Source of the DNA: Candidatus Poribacteria bacterium
GTDB taxonomy: Bacteria; Abyssobacteria; SURF-5
Length of the DNA: 31,718 bases
Direction of reading: 5' to 3'
Assembly: GCA_016215705.1 (NCBI GenBank)
Contig: JACRIR010000067.1
Coordinates: 1 to 31,718, forward strand
Shown here: in pieces, positions 14,104 through 22,865 of the stretch
Position numbering within the stretch: position 1 is the first letter of the stretch
How the letters are laid out: every line of letters begins with the position of its first letter
Made by a program: the position numbers and the translations under genes
The notes under the pieces: generated by a model
Database searches by the model: none
What the model saw: only the letters and a program-made list of their open reading frames with translations
Told to the model about the DNA's origin: nothing

Positions 14104-16479
14104 CTATCTGGAGGAGGCAGGTTCGCGGGTCACCTCGCTGAAGAATACCTTGGAGGCGCCGATCTCGCTTGTCTCGCCCACTATCTCGAACGCTCCGGTT
14201 GTTCGGATATCATCGGACGAACTGCCAATCATAACCTCGATTGCGCCGGGCTCGATTATGAATCGCATATCCTGATCATAGAAGCCAAGCTGTGCAACGA
14301 AGAGCTTGAACACGACCGTTTTCTTCTCACCCCGGGCGAGTGTGATTCTTTTGAATCCCTTGAGTTCTTTGACCGGCCTGGTGACGCTCGCTTTTACGTC
14401 GCGCACGTACAATTGCACGACCTCGTCGCCTTCACATTTGCCAATGTTCTTCACATCGACGCTGATCTTGACTGTTCCCTTTGCGTCCGTGTTGCCGGGC
14501 TCTATTCTCAAATTGTCGAACTCGAAATGAGTGTAGCTGAGTCCGTGACCGAACGAGAAAAGCGGCCGGGCGCTCAGGTCGACATAATCACCATAGATGA
14601 CCGAATTGCCGCCCGATGGTTTGTGGTTGTAATAGGACGGAATCTGGCCGACGCTCCGAGGGATCGTTATCGGAAGCTTGCCACCGGGATTGCAGTCTCC
14701 AAAGAGCACGTCGGCAATCGCCTGTGCGCCCTCTTCTCCGGGCAGCCATGCTTCCAGTATTGCGGGCGCATTGTCTGTGATCCATGGAATCGACAACGGT
14801 CGTCCATTCACGAGAACGACGATCACCGGCTTCCCTGTCGCGCAAACGGCACGGACCAGGCCTTCTTGCACACCCGGCAGCCCGACATCGGCTCGGTCGC
14901 GAAACTCGCCGGTTGTGCAGTCGAGCGTGAGGCCGGATTTGCCCCCTGCAACCACGATCGAGATGTCTGACTTCTGAGCGGCTTCAACAGCCCCGGCGAA
15001 GCCGTCTGTCGAGTCTCCCATGACTTCGCAGCCTTTCGCGTAGTGAATCGAGGTTGCCGAAGACACTTGCCGCCTAATGGCTTCGAGGACACTGGTCATG
15101 CCGACGGAAACATCACCCGGTCCGATATCGGTCTCGACCGGAATATCGGACTCGGCCGACTCCTCATACATTCCCATGGGCATGGAGATGTGAGCCGGAT
15201 GCGAATAGTCGCCCACCATGTTTCTTATGTCATCCGCGTTTGGCCCGATGACAGCGATGGATGACAAGTCCTTCTTCAGCGGGAGCAAACCGCCTTCATT
15301 CTTGAGGAGTACTATCGATTTCTCCGCGATTTTGCGGGCGAGAGAACGCTGAGCAGGAGTATCAAACACACCGGCGACTTTGGAAGGCTCGACGTAGAGA
15401 TTCTCAAAGAGCCCCAACTCGAATTTCATTCGCAGGACACGGCTGACAGCCTGATCGATCACGTGCTCGGTGATAAGTCCTTTCTGTATCGCCTGTCGAA
15501 GGGGCTCGCCGTAGCAATCAATGGCCGGCAATTCGACGTCGATGCCGGCGTCAAGAGCCTTTACAGCGGCATCGGACTTGTCTTGTGCGACGTGGTGATA
15601 CTGGTCCAGCATTATGACAGTATGGTAGTCGGAGACAACGATGCCGTCAAAGCCCCATTCTTCTCTCAAGATTCCCGTCAGAAGTTCCTTCGAGCAACCA
15701 CAGGGAATTCCGTCGAGCTCATGGTACGCATTCATGACGGAAGCGGCATTGGCTTCTTTTACCGCCGCCTCGAAAGGCAGAAGGAACACTTCGCACAGTT
15801 CGCGCCGGCCGATGTGGGCCGGCGCCCAGTTCAGGCCGCCTTCGGACACGGCGTAACCCACGAAATGCTTACAAGTAGCGGCGACACCTTGTTTGAGGTC
15901 GGCCCCTTGAAGTCCTCGGATATACGCCACTCCCATTGCAGACACCAGGTATGGGTCTTCCCCGAATGTTTCCTCCGTGCGTCCCCAGCGAGGGTCCCGG
16001 GCAACGTCGAGCACCGGAGACAACCCGTGGTGCGCGCCGACAGATCGCATTTGGAGCCTGACGTTGGACATCATCTCCTCGAGAAGTTCCGGCGCCCAAG
16101 TGCTTGCCGCGCCTATCATCTGTGGGAAAATCGTCGCGTTCCTCGCCATGAATCCCATGCAGCACTCCTCATGGACCATCGCAGGTATTCCGAGGCGCGT
16201 GTTGTCCACCAGAAGCTTTTGCAGTTTATTGTTCAGCCTGGCTATTTCGACGGGTTTCAACGTGCTCGCGCCCGCTGGAAGGGATATCTGCCCGATTCCA
16301 TCTTTCATTCGAGCCTTCATTCTCTCCTCTGAAAAGGTGAGATTATCGAACGGCTCGACGCCGCCAAGTTGCGCTATCTTTTCATCCAGCGTCATCCGCG
16401 CCAACAGATCGGCCACTCGATTCTTTATTGATTGACCGGGATCAAGATAGATTGTCTTCTCGCCATCAGTGTTCTTCAT
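14104..16479 (-). CDS. glycoside hydrolase family 3 (beta-glucosidase/xylosidase-like)
   Basis: 791 residues from the ATG at 16479, with AAGGAG upstream; this start precedes the usual opening YLDPGQSIKNRVADLLARMT. Domains: a (beta/alpha)8 barrel to about 330 with PVLDVARDPRWGRTEETFGE, KHFVGYAVSEGG and the nucleophile Asp284 in FDGIVVSDYHTV; an alpha/beta sandwich (about 380-610; SIVLLKNEGGLLPL, AVIGPNADD, WLPGEEGAQAIADVLFG, NPGGKLPITIP); and a C-terminal fibronectin-III-like domain (VKNIGKCEGDEVVQLYVRD). All parts of a full GH3 enzyme are present. It should release beta-linked glucose or xylose from short oligosaccharides; specificity cannot be told. No signal peptide, so intracellular. No sugar transporter or regulator is adjacent. 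Confidence 0.93.
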   Translation of the reverse strand: MKNTDGEKTIYLDPGQSIKNRVADLLARMTLDEKIAQLGGVEPFDNLTFSEERMKARMKDGIGQISLPAGASTLKPVEIARLNNKLQKLLVDNTRLGIPAMVHEECCMGFMARNATIFPQMIGAASTWAPELLEEMMSNVRLQMRSVGAHHGLSPVLDVARDPRWGRTEETFGEDPYLVSAMGVAYIRGLQGADLKQGVAATCKHFVGYAVSEGGLNWAPAHIGRRELCEVFLLPFEAAVKEANAASVMNAYHELDGIPCGCSKELLTGILREEWGFDGIVVSDYHTVIMLDQYHHVAQDKSDAAVKALDAGIDVELPAIDCYGEPLRQAIQKGLITEHVIDQAVSRVLRMKFELGLFENLYVEPSKVAGVFDTPAQRSLARKIAEKSIVLLKNEGGLLPLKKDLSSIAVIGPNADDIRNMVGDYSHPAHISMPMGMYEESAESDIPVETDIGPGDVSVGMTSVLEAIRRQVSSATSIHYAKGCEVMGDSTDGFAGAVEAAQKSDISIVVAGGKSGLTLDCTTGEFRDRADVGLPGVQEGLVRAVCATGKPVIVVLVNGRPLSIPWITDNAPAILEAWLPGEEGAQAIADVLFGDCNPGGKLPITIPRSVGQIPSYYNHKPSGGNSVIYGDYVDLSARPLFSFGHGLSYTHFEFDNLRIEPGNTDAKGTVKISVDVKNIGKCEGDEVVQLYVRDVKASVTRPVKELKGFKRITLARGEKKTVVFKLFVAQLGFYDQDMRFIIEPGAIEVMIGSSSDDIRTTGAFEIVGETSEIGASKVFFSEVTREPASSR

Positions 16480-16513
16480 CCTCCTGCTCCTTTCGTAGCT
16501 CGGTGTCGACAAC

Positions 16514-16519
16514 ACTATA
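16514..16519 (-). promoter_or_regulatory. possible -10 element for the GH3 gene
   Basis: On the minus strand TGGTATAGT, resembling an extended -10 element, about 35 bases upstream of the start codon. No good -35 was found. Confidence 0.3.
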
Positions 16520-16548
16520 CCAAAAAGCGCTCGCAAATTTCACGAATA

Positions 16549-16578
16549 TTGAATCCGGATGTTCGCTCCTGCTATAGT
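16549..16578 (+). promoter_or_regulatory. promoter for the CoA-binding protein gene
   Basis: TTGAAT, 18-base spacer, TATAGT. The -10 hexamer lies 24 bases before the ATG, giving a very short leader containing AAGGAGG. Confidence 0.5.
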
Positions 16579-16602
16579 AGGCTGAGATAAGGAGGGTGCG
16601 AT

Positions 16603-17040
16603 ATGCCGTCAAACTATGAAAGCTTCTGGAACAGGTCCAGCTATGCGGTAGTGGGCCACTCCGCGAAGGAAAGCTTCCCAAAGATTACCTACGGCGAGCT
16701 CAGGAAAGCGGGGAAGAAAGTGTTCGCGGTCGATCCCAGCGCCAAGGTCATCGAGGGAGAAAAGGCTTATCCCGATCTCGCCTCGTTGCCCGAGAAAGTT
16801 GAGGCGGTGGTCATCGAGACGCCCAAGGAAGAAACCAGGGACTGGGTGGCCAAGGCCGCGGACGCGGGCATTACGAGCGTATGGATTCACATGGGTTGCG
16901 AGACGCCCGAGGCATTGGAACTGGCGCGGAAGAAAGCATTAAATGTCTGTTACGGAACCTGCGCTGTCATGTACGTAGTCCCGGGATTCTCTTTCCATTC
17001 CATCCATAAGTGGATCAGCAAACTGATTGGGAAGTATTGA
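16603..17040 (+). CDS. CoA-binding domain protein (YccU-type)
   Basis: 145 residues making a single Rossmann-fold CoA-binding domain, as in the small YccU/YneT family and the N-terminus of succinyl-CoA synthetase alpha: SYAVVGHSAKESFPKITYGE, GKKVFAVDPSAKVIEGEKAY, LPEKVEAVVIETPKEETRDW, SVWIHMGCETPEA and VCYGTCAVMYVV. The family usually begins with a G-x-S-x(2-5)-K loop, seen here as GHSAKESFPK. The ribosome site AAGGAGG is six bases from the ATG. The biochemical role is not settled; a link to acyl-CoA sensing or protein acylation has been considered for relatives. It converges with the flavin oxidoreductase gene only 20 bases away. Confidence 0.87.
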   Translation: MPSNYESFWNRSSYAVVGHSAKESFPKITYGELRKAGKKVFAVDPSAKVIEGEKAYPDLASLPEKVEAVVIETPKEETRDWVAKAADAGITSVWIHMGCETPEALELARKKALNVCYGTCAVMYVVPGFSFHSIHKWISKLIGKY

Positions 17041-17060
17041 GAGCTGCTGCATTCTTTCAT

Positions 17061-18329
17061 TTATCGATGGGATTCCGAATGCATTCCCTCGCGCAGCATG
17101 CGGTCGCGATGTAAGCGGACTTCTTCGTTGTAACAGTCAACCGGCCACATTGCGCCACGTGCATAACAGGCATTACAGAAGTCGCACTGGGGCCCCTCTA
17201 CGCCTTTCCGCATGTGCCGGTACAGAAACGGGTCGGCGATAAGCGCGCGAGCGACGGATACCATGTCGCATCCGCTGCTTGAGATGGCGTGCTCCATTGC
17301 CTCGCGGTGGATGAAGCCGCCCACACAGATCACGGGGATTCTGAGCGCTTGCTTGAAGAGCCTCGAGTAGCGCAGGTTGAAGCCTTCACTGTAGCCCGCG
17401 ATCCGATTGAGTCCACAATCCAGAATCGGCGCCAACAGACGGGCAGACCCGCGATGGTACCACGGCAGATTCGTACCCATGCCGACTGTCGTAACGGTCG
17501 AAAAGAATCCCTTCCAGCGACCTCGTTCGAAGGTAAACCCGGACTCATAGTGCCCCGCTGATATCTCGACGGCATCCACGCCTTCGGCCTCCATTCGCCT
17601 GGCGATCTCGACCATGTCGTTCGGCGTGAGTCCTTTCCGGAGCGGGAGGTCATCCGAGCCGTTGATCTTCAAGATGATCGGATAATCCTGCCCGACCCTT
17701 TGGCGAATGGCGCGGTATACCTCGAGCAAGAGACGCAGGCGGTTCTCGAACGAGCCGCCATATTCGTCGGTTCGGCGGTTAGTGTGCGGCGTGAGAAACT
17801 CGTTGAGCAGGTAGCCGTGCGCGGCATGGATTTGAATACCGTCCAAGCCGGCTTTCCGGCAGCGAGTGGCTGCTTCGGCGAATCCGCTGATTGTGCGCCG
17901 GATTTCCTCGAGAGTGATTTCGCGCGGGCGCACACCCAGTGACGGCTCGAAGACGGCGGAAGGCGCCACGGCGTCTTTTCGTCCGACGAAACGGGGGATG
18001 GCCTGCCTGCCGACGTGGTAGATTTGCATGAAAACTTTCGAGCCATGATGGTGAATTGCATGCGCGAGCCGGCGCAGCCCCGGTATCTTGTCGTCGTTGT
18101 CTGCGCCAATCTGTCGCGGGCCCGCTTTAGAGTAGATGTCGAAATATGCGTTTCCAGTAATTAGAAGCGGGGTTCCGCCTTGAGCAATCTGCGCGTAGTA
18201 TTCGATGAGCGAGTCAGTCACAAAACCGTCTTCAGTGCAGCGAGTCTCCGTTGTCGCCGATTTTGCCAGGCGACCCGGCAACTCCAGTTTTCCGATACTG
18301 ATCGGCGTAAAGAGGGAGCTTTGGGCCAT
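17061..18329 (-). CDS. NADH:flavin oxidoreductase, old-yellow-enzyme family with Fe-S motif
   Basis: 422 residues from the ATG at 18329 (GGAG eight bases upstream); MAQSSLFTPISIGKLELPGR is the normal family opening. FMN TIM barrel throughout: FMQIYHVGRQAIP, GLDGIQIHAAHGYLLNEFL, the signature RRTDEYGGSFENRLR, and VGGF with GCDMVSVARALIADP. Near the end CDFCNACYARGAMWPVDC places four Cys like the [4Fe-4S] cluster of 2,4-dienoyl-CoA reductase and trimethylamine dehydrogenase, but the NAD(P)H-binding domain that follows in those proteins is absent. It would reduce an activated alkene or similar substrate with electrons from a separate partner. It begins downstream of the PEP-hydrolase-family gene with only about 36 bases between. 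Confidence 0.9.
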   Translation of the reverse strand: MAQSSLFTPISIGKLELPGRLAKSATTETRCTEDGFVTDSLIEYYAQIAQGGTPLLITGNAYFDIYSKAGPRQIGADNDDKIPGLRRLAHAIHHHGSKVFMQIYHVGRQAIPRFVGRKDAVAPSAVFEPSLGVRPREITLEEIRRTISGFAEAATRCRKAGLDGIQIHAAHGYLLNEFLTPHTNRRTDEYGGSFENRLRLLLEVYRAIRQRVGQDYPIILKINGSDDLPLRKGLTPNDMVEIARRMEAEGVDAVEISAGHYESGFTFERGRWKGFFSTVTTVGMGTNLPWYHRGSARLLAPILDCGLNRIAGYSEGFNLRYSRLFKQALRIPVICVGGFIHREAMEHAISSSGCDMVSVARALIADPFLYRHMRKGVEGPQCDFCNACYARGAMWPVDCYNEEVRLHRDRMLREGMHSESHR

Positions 18330-18365
18330 TGAGATTTTCTCCATTTGAACATCAACAGCCAAGCA

Positions 18366-19235
18366 TTAGCGCTTTTTGAGCGAATGGTTCTTGAATCCCT
18401 GACATGTTTCCATGACGGCCCTTTCTATCGGTGTTCGCTCGACGGCGGAGGCGCCGACGAATCCTTGGGCATCGGTTTTCTCGTATATTATTGCAGTGCT
18501 CTCGGGATCATAGAATGGGCCGCCGTGAAGCAGGCAGATGACTTCCGGATTCTTGCGCCTGGCCGCCTCGATGGTGTCCTGTGATTTCTTCAGCAGCGAG
18601 TCCATGTCCTCCAATTCGATGAATCCGGTTAGTCCTCCCATAGTGGGGCCGACGTGCACGCAGATCACATCAACCCCGGCGCCTGCCATATCTGTCGCAT
18701 CCGCCGGAGTAAAGACATACGCCATCGTGAATACATCATGGTGTCGCAGCAGACGTATCATCTCGACTTCCCTTGGCCATCCCCAATGTTCGACGCCGTA
18801 ACCGGGCGCCATGTTCTCATTAAACTTCCTGAGCGCCATGCCGCCTTCGATGAGGTTCTCATAGAGGCCGACCGTAGGAAAATTTATGACTCCATTGAAG
18901 CCCTTATCTATGAACCGCTTCAGTGAAGCTTCGAGGTCGAGGTAAAAGGGGTCATTCGCCTCGAGGCCCGCGATGATCGGAGTCTCCTTCACCACGTTCA
19001 TCAATTCGTCGGCCATATCGAGAGTTATCGGATTTGACGGCCCGATTATGGTGGTTGGAAGCCCCATCATTCTTGTTTTGCCGGTGCTATAAACGATAAT
19101 CAAGTCGGCCTTGCCGAGTTCGGCGCATTTTGCAATTATTCCGGCGCTGCATCCCGCGCCGAAGATGGGCCGGTTCTCTCCTATTTCCTTCCACAGCCTG
19201 TCGAGTATATGTTGCCTCGTCATTTTCATCGCCAT
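18366..19235 (-). CDS. phosphoenolpyruvate-hydrolase-family TIM-barrel protein
   Basis: 289 residues; GGAGGTGA upstream of the ATG at 19235 lies inside the end of the preceding gene. Sequence landmarks of this COG5564-type barrel: PIFGAGCSAGIIAKCAELGK, DLIIVYSTGKTRMMGLPTT, PIIAGLEANDPF, GFNGVINFPTVGLYENLI, YVFTPADATDMAGAGVDVIC, VHVGPTMGGL and LLHGGPFYDPE. The fold is that of PEP-mutase/isocitrate-lyase relatives, but the reaction in this subfamily is unproven. The gene is regularly found next to, or fused with, the Tm-1-like ATP-binding protein encoded directly upstream here, so the two probably act together. Cytoplasmic. Confidence 0.9.
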   Translation of the reverse strand: MAMKMTRQHILDRLWKEIGENRPIFGAGCSAGIIAKCAELGKADLIIVYSTGKTRMMGLPTTIIGPSNPITLDMADELMNVVKETPIIAGLEANDPFYLDLEASLKRFIDKGFNGVINFPTVGLYENLIEGGMALRKFNENMAPGYGVEHWGWPREVEMIRLLRHHDVFTMAYVFTPADATDMAGAGVDVICVHVGPTMGGLTGFIELEDMDSLLKKSQDTIEAARRKNPEVICLLHGGPFYDPESTAIIYEKTDAQGFVGASAVERTPIERAVMETCQGFKNHSLKKR

Positions 19236-19239
19236 CGTC

Positions 19240-20481
19240 TCACCTCCGTGCGGACATCATCTCGTTGAATGTCGTTTCGACGAGGTCCGCGAATTCATCG
19301 TCATTGATGTGACAGTCAATATCTGCCACCTTGATTCTATTCTCGAGGTTTTGCTTCAGCGTATCGATAAAAGCGCGATCCGCCTCCGGATCGTGCAAAG
19401 GTCCGCCTTTCTTGCTTGCTTCGGAAAACCCGCGCAACGGTATTATGATTGCGACCGGACCGGTCGCCTTGTTTGCCCGTTCAGCGATGCTAAGAGCGAT
19501 CTTCACCATCTCCTCTTTACTCGTCCTGAACAGCACAATGTTCTCTCCGTGCATGGTCCACGCCCGGTCCTGGTATTCGGACGGAACGGAGTCGATCCCG
19601 CTTCCCGGAAAGATGTGCATGTCAAGCCCGCCGGGCGCGATTATCTGAGGCAGCCCCCTTTCGTTGGCGCTGTCGAGCCGTGTCCTGCGCACTTCCGGCG
19701 TTCCCACCAGCATCTGCACGAATTCATCCGGATAAAGGACCATGGGAACTGTCTCGAACGAAGTCAGGTCGACTATCGCGTCGATTACACCTCCTTTGAC
19801 GAGCCTATCCAATTCGGTGGTCTTCGCATGGAAGACTATCGAATCGTAACCTCTCTTCTCCAGGCGGGCGATAACTTTTTGCACTGCCGGTGTCGTTACT
19901 CCCAGGGCAGTTATTCCGACGAGCGTCTTCTGATCTGATTGCGGAAGCTCTTGTTCCGCCATACCCATAACCGCGCCGGCGGCATTCGACAGTGTTTTCT
20001 TGACTATCTTGTTGAGGCCGACAAGGTCTACGGGTGTTTGCATAACCGTTATGTCGGCGTCGGCTACGGGCGCGTTTTGCATGAATGTGGTGACTATGAG
20101 CTTCGGGACACCCACCGGCAATGCTTTCATGGCCGATGCTCCAAGCGTTGCGCCGGTGCTGCCACCGAGGCTCATTATTCCGTCGAGCTTTCCGGCTGCC
20201 AGAAGTTCACGGGCGATCTTCTCGACCCCTTCGATCATCACTCTTGTGGCTTCGTATCGATCGGCGCCGCTTGCGGCTGCCTCCACAAGCTCCTCGAGGC
20301 TCTTGCCGCCTATCTCCGCAACTCGCTCTCTCGGAAAATCACCTGCGAAGAGCGGCGCTCCCATGACTCCTGCGTCGATAACTATGGGCGTGTGCCCTCG
20401 TTTCTCGATGACTTCTTCGAGAAACCTTACCTCATCTCCTCTTGTATCAAGAGTTGCGACAATCACAATTGATTTCGCCAT
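19240..20481 (-). CDS. Tm-1-like ATP-binding domain protein (UPF0261)
   Basis: 413 residues, start ATG at 20481 with AGGAG seven bases upstream. Full-length UPF0261 protein: IVIVATLDTRGDEVRFLEEV at the N-terminus, DGIMSLGGSTGATLGASAMK (nucleotide-binding loop), GVPKLIVTTFMQNAPVADAD, LGVTTPAVQKVIARLEKRGY, GGVIDAIVDLTSFET and PLRGFSEASKKGGPLHDPEA. The plant relative is the Tm-1 resistance protein, which binds viral replicase; the bacterial role is unknown, though ATP binding is expected. First gene of a three-gene operon with the PEP-hydrolase-family and old-yellow-enzyme genes. Confidence 0.93.
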   Translation of the reverse strand: MAKSIVIVATLDTRGDEVRFLEEVIEKRGHTPIVIDAGVMGAPLFAGDFPRERVAEIGGKSLEELVEAAASGADRYEATRVMIEGVEKIARELLAAGKLDGIMSLGGSTGATLGASAMKALPVGVPKLIVTTFMQNAPVADADITVMQTPVDLVGLNKIVKKTLSNAAGAVMGMAEQELPQSDQKTLVGITALGVTTPAVQKVIARLEKRGYDSIVFHAKTTELDRLVKGGVIDAIVDLTSFETVPMVLYPDEFVQMLVGTPEVRRTRLDSANERGLPQIIAPGGLDMHIFPGSGIDSVPSEYQDRAWTMHGENIVLFRTSKEEMVKIALSIAERANKATGPVAIIIPLRGFSEASKKGGPLHDPEADRAFIDTLKQNLENRIKVADIDCHINDDEFADLVETTFNEMMSARR

Positions 20482-20544
20482 TCCGGCATCTCCTAATCAT
20501 TGGCAAGAAGGCTGTTCCGTTTCTCCAGAGCAGACAGGGGATAT

Positions 20545-20573
20545 TCTATACCACTCCAAAGCCGAAAATCCAA
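20545..20573 (-). promoter_or_regulatory. possible promoter for the Tm-1/PEP-hydrolase/OYE operon
   Basis: Minus strand TTGGAT (20568-20573), 17-base spacer, TATAGA (20545-20550). Spacing is ideal; the hexamers are weak. Confidence 0.35.
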
Positions 20574-20607
20574 ATGCTCAATGGCTGTTCGGGATATGAC
20601 ACTTTCG

Positions 20608-20655
20608 CGTACAAGCGTGTACGAAAACAGTACGGGAACCGGATTTCCGAATCCG
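20608..20655. promoter_or_regulatory. two short inverted repeats in a divergent control region
   Basis: CGTACA-AGCG-TGTACG at 20608-20623 and CGGATT-TCCG-AATCCG at 20640-20655, both perfect, within the 336-base gap between divergent genes. They could be operators; the rest of the gap (20482-20817) shows no gene. Confidence 0.35.
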
Positions 20656-20817
20656 ATGTCTTCAAACCACCCTCCGTGTATGCTTCGATCTTTCATACAC
20701 TTACCGGCCCGTGTGATAAGCGATCATCCAGGACTTTGTTTGGGCACAAAAAATGCTTGTTTCTTCACATTCGCACAGTTGGTTTCTTAGGAGCGTACTC
20801 TTCTCAGGAGTGAAAGA

Positions 20818-21696
20818 TTGAGTCGAAAGAACGACATAATGGAAAAGATCGCGTCGATCTCCTCGCTGCCTCCTGCGGCGGCAGAAGCTGCGCGACTCCT
20901 GCAAGACCCGGAATCCAGCATCAAAGAACTGACCCGCGCGATCGAGTATGATCCGGGGCTGACGTCCAACATTCTGCGCATTGCAAACTCGGCGTACTAT
21001 GGGTTTTCGGAACCCGTAGCCTCGATCAGAGACTCCATTGTCCGGTTGGGCACCAATTGCATATTCCAGATGGTGGCTTCATGCTCGTTCGCTCCCCTTG
21101 CGCAACAGCACGTTCCGGGTTATGGTCTCAGTTCCGGCAAACTTTGGGAGCACTCCATCGCCGTCGCAGTTGGGGCCGAACAGCTCGCGTTGGCATTGAA
21201 ACTCAAATCGCCTGCCCACGCGTTCACTGCGGGACTCCTGCATGACATCGGGAAAGTTGTGCTTGGGAAATTTGTCGAGGTGGACATCGCTCCCATCATG
21301 GAGTTGGTCTCCAAGGGAAAGGTCTCGTTCGAGGTAGCCGAACAGCAAGTGCTTGGAATCGATCATGCCGAAGTGGGCGCCGTGCTGCTCGAGACATGGA
21401 ATTTGCCCGGCTCTGTCGCAGCGGCAAGCCGATGGCATCATCAGCCGGAGTGGTTTTCCGGAGAAATGCTTATCATTGACCTCGTACACGTCGCCGATAC
21501 CATGTGCCTGATGGGCGGGATCGGGACCGGCATCGACGGGGCATATTACCATACATCTGCCGAAGTCACCCAACGCTTGCATCTGGATGCCATTGCGACC
21601 GACAGGATCATATCGAGGATACTCAGCAAACTGGACGAAGCTCGAGACCTCTTTGCCGGCAAAAGCGTCGCCCGAAGCAAGAAGAAGACGGGATAG
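20818..21696 (+). CDS. HDOD-domain signalling protein
   Basis: 292 residues. The start is a TTG at 20818, supported by CAGGAG a few bases upstream and the conserved helix that follows (ASISSLPPAAAEAARLLQDP). HDOD landmarks: LTRAIEYDPGLTSNILRIAN, SAYYGFSEPVASIRDSIVRL, and LLHDIGKVVLG (His142-Asp143), then HAEVGAVLLETWNLP and RWHHQPE. HDOD proteins are non-enzymatic or poorly enzymatic relatives of HD phosphohydrolases, linked in other bacteria to motility, chemotaxis and nucleotide signalling. This one has no attached receiver, EAL or kinase part. Monocistronic, divergent from the Tm-1 operon. A Lys/Arg-rich tail (KSVARSKKKTG) ends it. Confidence 0.9.
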   Translation: MSRKNDIMEKIASISSLPPAAAEAARLLQDPESSIKELTRAIEYDPGLTSNILRIANSAYYGFSEPVASIRDSIVRLGTNCIFQMVASCSFAPLAQQHVPGYGLSSGKLWEHSIAVAVGAEQLALALKLKSPAHAFTAGLLHDIGKVVLGKFVEVDIAPIMELVSKGKVSFEVAEQQVLGIDHAEVGAVLLETWNLPGSVAAASRWHHQPEWFSGEMLIIDLVHVADTMCLMGGIGTGIDGAYYHTSAEVTQRLHLDAIATDRIISRILSKLDEARDLFAGKSVARSKKKTG

Positions 21697-22072
21697 AACA
21701 CCCTCCCTGCAAGCGAGTATTATTTCAGTCGGCTCATTCTACGCGTTTCGCTCGCCGATGTCAGTCCTGATTGCTTGCTTTTCTCATTCCCGCGCCTCGC
21801 TTAAACGAAATGTCGTCCGGAGATAATATCTTTTCTCGAATCTTCGCATCCTTATTGACAGAATGCTCAAGAGGTGATAAGATTTAGCAAATTAAATAAA
21901 AAGCTACTTACTCTATAGGTTAATTAGTAAACTTACAAAATATAATCACCCCACAGTGAAACGAGGCGGACCAAGTCGAGGGAATCGGCTTTGAACGGCT
22001 TGCAGCGGGGTCACAGCGAGATTCATTGGTCTTGGGATGGAACATCCGGAGTGGTCATGGAAAGGAGTCGTT
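21697..22072. other. gap between HDOD and peptidase genes
   Basis: No gene seen. It becomes A/T-rich from 21890 and contains the promoter at 21855-21883 and a TATAAT at 21941-21946 without a good -35. Confidence 0.5.
21855..21883 (+). promoter_or_regulatory. possible sigma-70-type promoter for the C1 peptidase gene
   Basis: TTGACA, 17-base spacer, TAAGAT. Perfect -35; four of six at -10. Leader of about 180 bases. Confidence 0.5.
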
Positions 22073-22864
22073 ATGCCAAAGAAGAAAGCGGAGATAATTC
22101 GAATACTCAACTGCATTCCCTCGCGGGAAGTTGAAAGAGATTGGCGCATTGAGAACGCCGTGGAAGCCGGATTGATGGCGGCAAAGCCGGCCATCCCGCC
22201 ATCCAGAGACCTGCGGGAAAATTGGTGGAAGATCGGTGACCAAGGAAGCACCGGGTCCTGTGTGGGTTGGGCAACGGCAGATTCCGTCCTTCGTTGGCAT
22301 TTTGTGAAGAGCAACCGATTGACGAAGGATGAACTGCTTTCGCCGAGGTTCATCTGGATGGCCTCTAAAGAAAGCGATGAGTTTGTTTCACAGCCCACCA
22401 CTTTCATCGAGTCAGCGGGAACAAGTCTCAAAGCCGCGCTCGACATAGCCCGTAAATTCGGAGCCGTCCACGATTCGGTGTTGCCTTTTGGCAGCGGACA
22501 GCTATATTCAGGAGGCGCGCAGACGTTTTACGCGCTTGCTGCCCGCCTGAAAGTAGCATCGTATTTTAATCTTGGAAGGAATCCGGACGAGTGGCGCAGG
22601 TGGCTTGCAACGAATGGCCCGATCTTGACACGGCTTGATGTGGATGCAACATGGGACAACGCCGACTCCAACAAAGGAAGACTTGATGTTTATAGACCGG
22701 AAACTGCCCGGGGAGGACATGCTGTTGCTCTTGTTGGCTACACTCCCGACACATTCACTGTACGAAACAGTTGGGGATCCGGATGGGGAGATAACGGCCA
22801 CGCCTATGCGTCAAAAGGATATGCGAAAGCCGCATTCACCGAAGCTTATGGTGTGAGTCTCTGA
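22073..22864 (+). CDS. papain-like C1-family cysteine peptidase
   Basis: 263 residues from the ATG at 22073, with AAAGGAG upstream. Catalytic elements are all present: the oxyanion-hole Gln57 and nucleophile Cys63 in GDQGSTGSCVGWATADSVLR, His216 in GGHAVALVGY, and Asn232 in VRNSWGSGWGDNG. It belongs to the short bacterial C1 group that opens with NCIPSREVERDW and a DLR motif before the active site, with no long propeptide. No signal peptide or membrane segment is visible, so it acts inside the cell or leaves by a non-classical route. Its substrate is unknown. It ends one base from the stop codon of the convergent flagellin gene. Confidence 0.9.
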   Translation: MPKKKAEIIRILNCIPSREVERDWRIENAVEAGLMAAKPAIPPSRDLRENWWKIGDQGSTGSCVGWATADSVLRWHFVKSNRLTKDELLSPRFIWMASKESDEFVSQPTTFIESAGTSLKAALDIARKFGAVHDSVLPFGSGQLYSGGAQTFYALAARLKVASYFNLGRNPDEWRRWLATNGPILTRLDVDATWDNADSNKGRLDVYRPETARGGHAVALVGYTPDTFTVRNSWGSGWGDNGHAYASKGYAKAAFTEAYGVSL

Positions 22865-22865
22865 C

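Noticed and set aside
15463-16332. 289-codon frame opposite the GH3 gene
   Set aside because: Antisense shadow of a fully conserved glycosidase domain.
20818-20841. Later ATG at 20839 as the HDOD start
   Set aside because: The TTG at 20818 has a well-spaced CAGGAG, while the ATG lacks a site; the choice remains open but the TTG is favoured.
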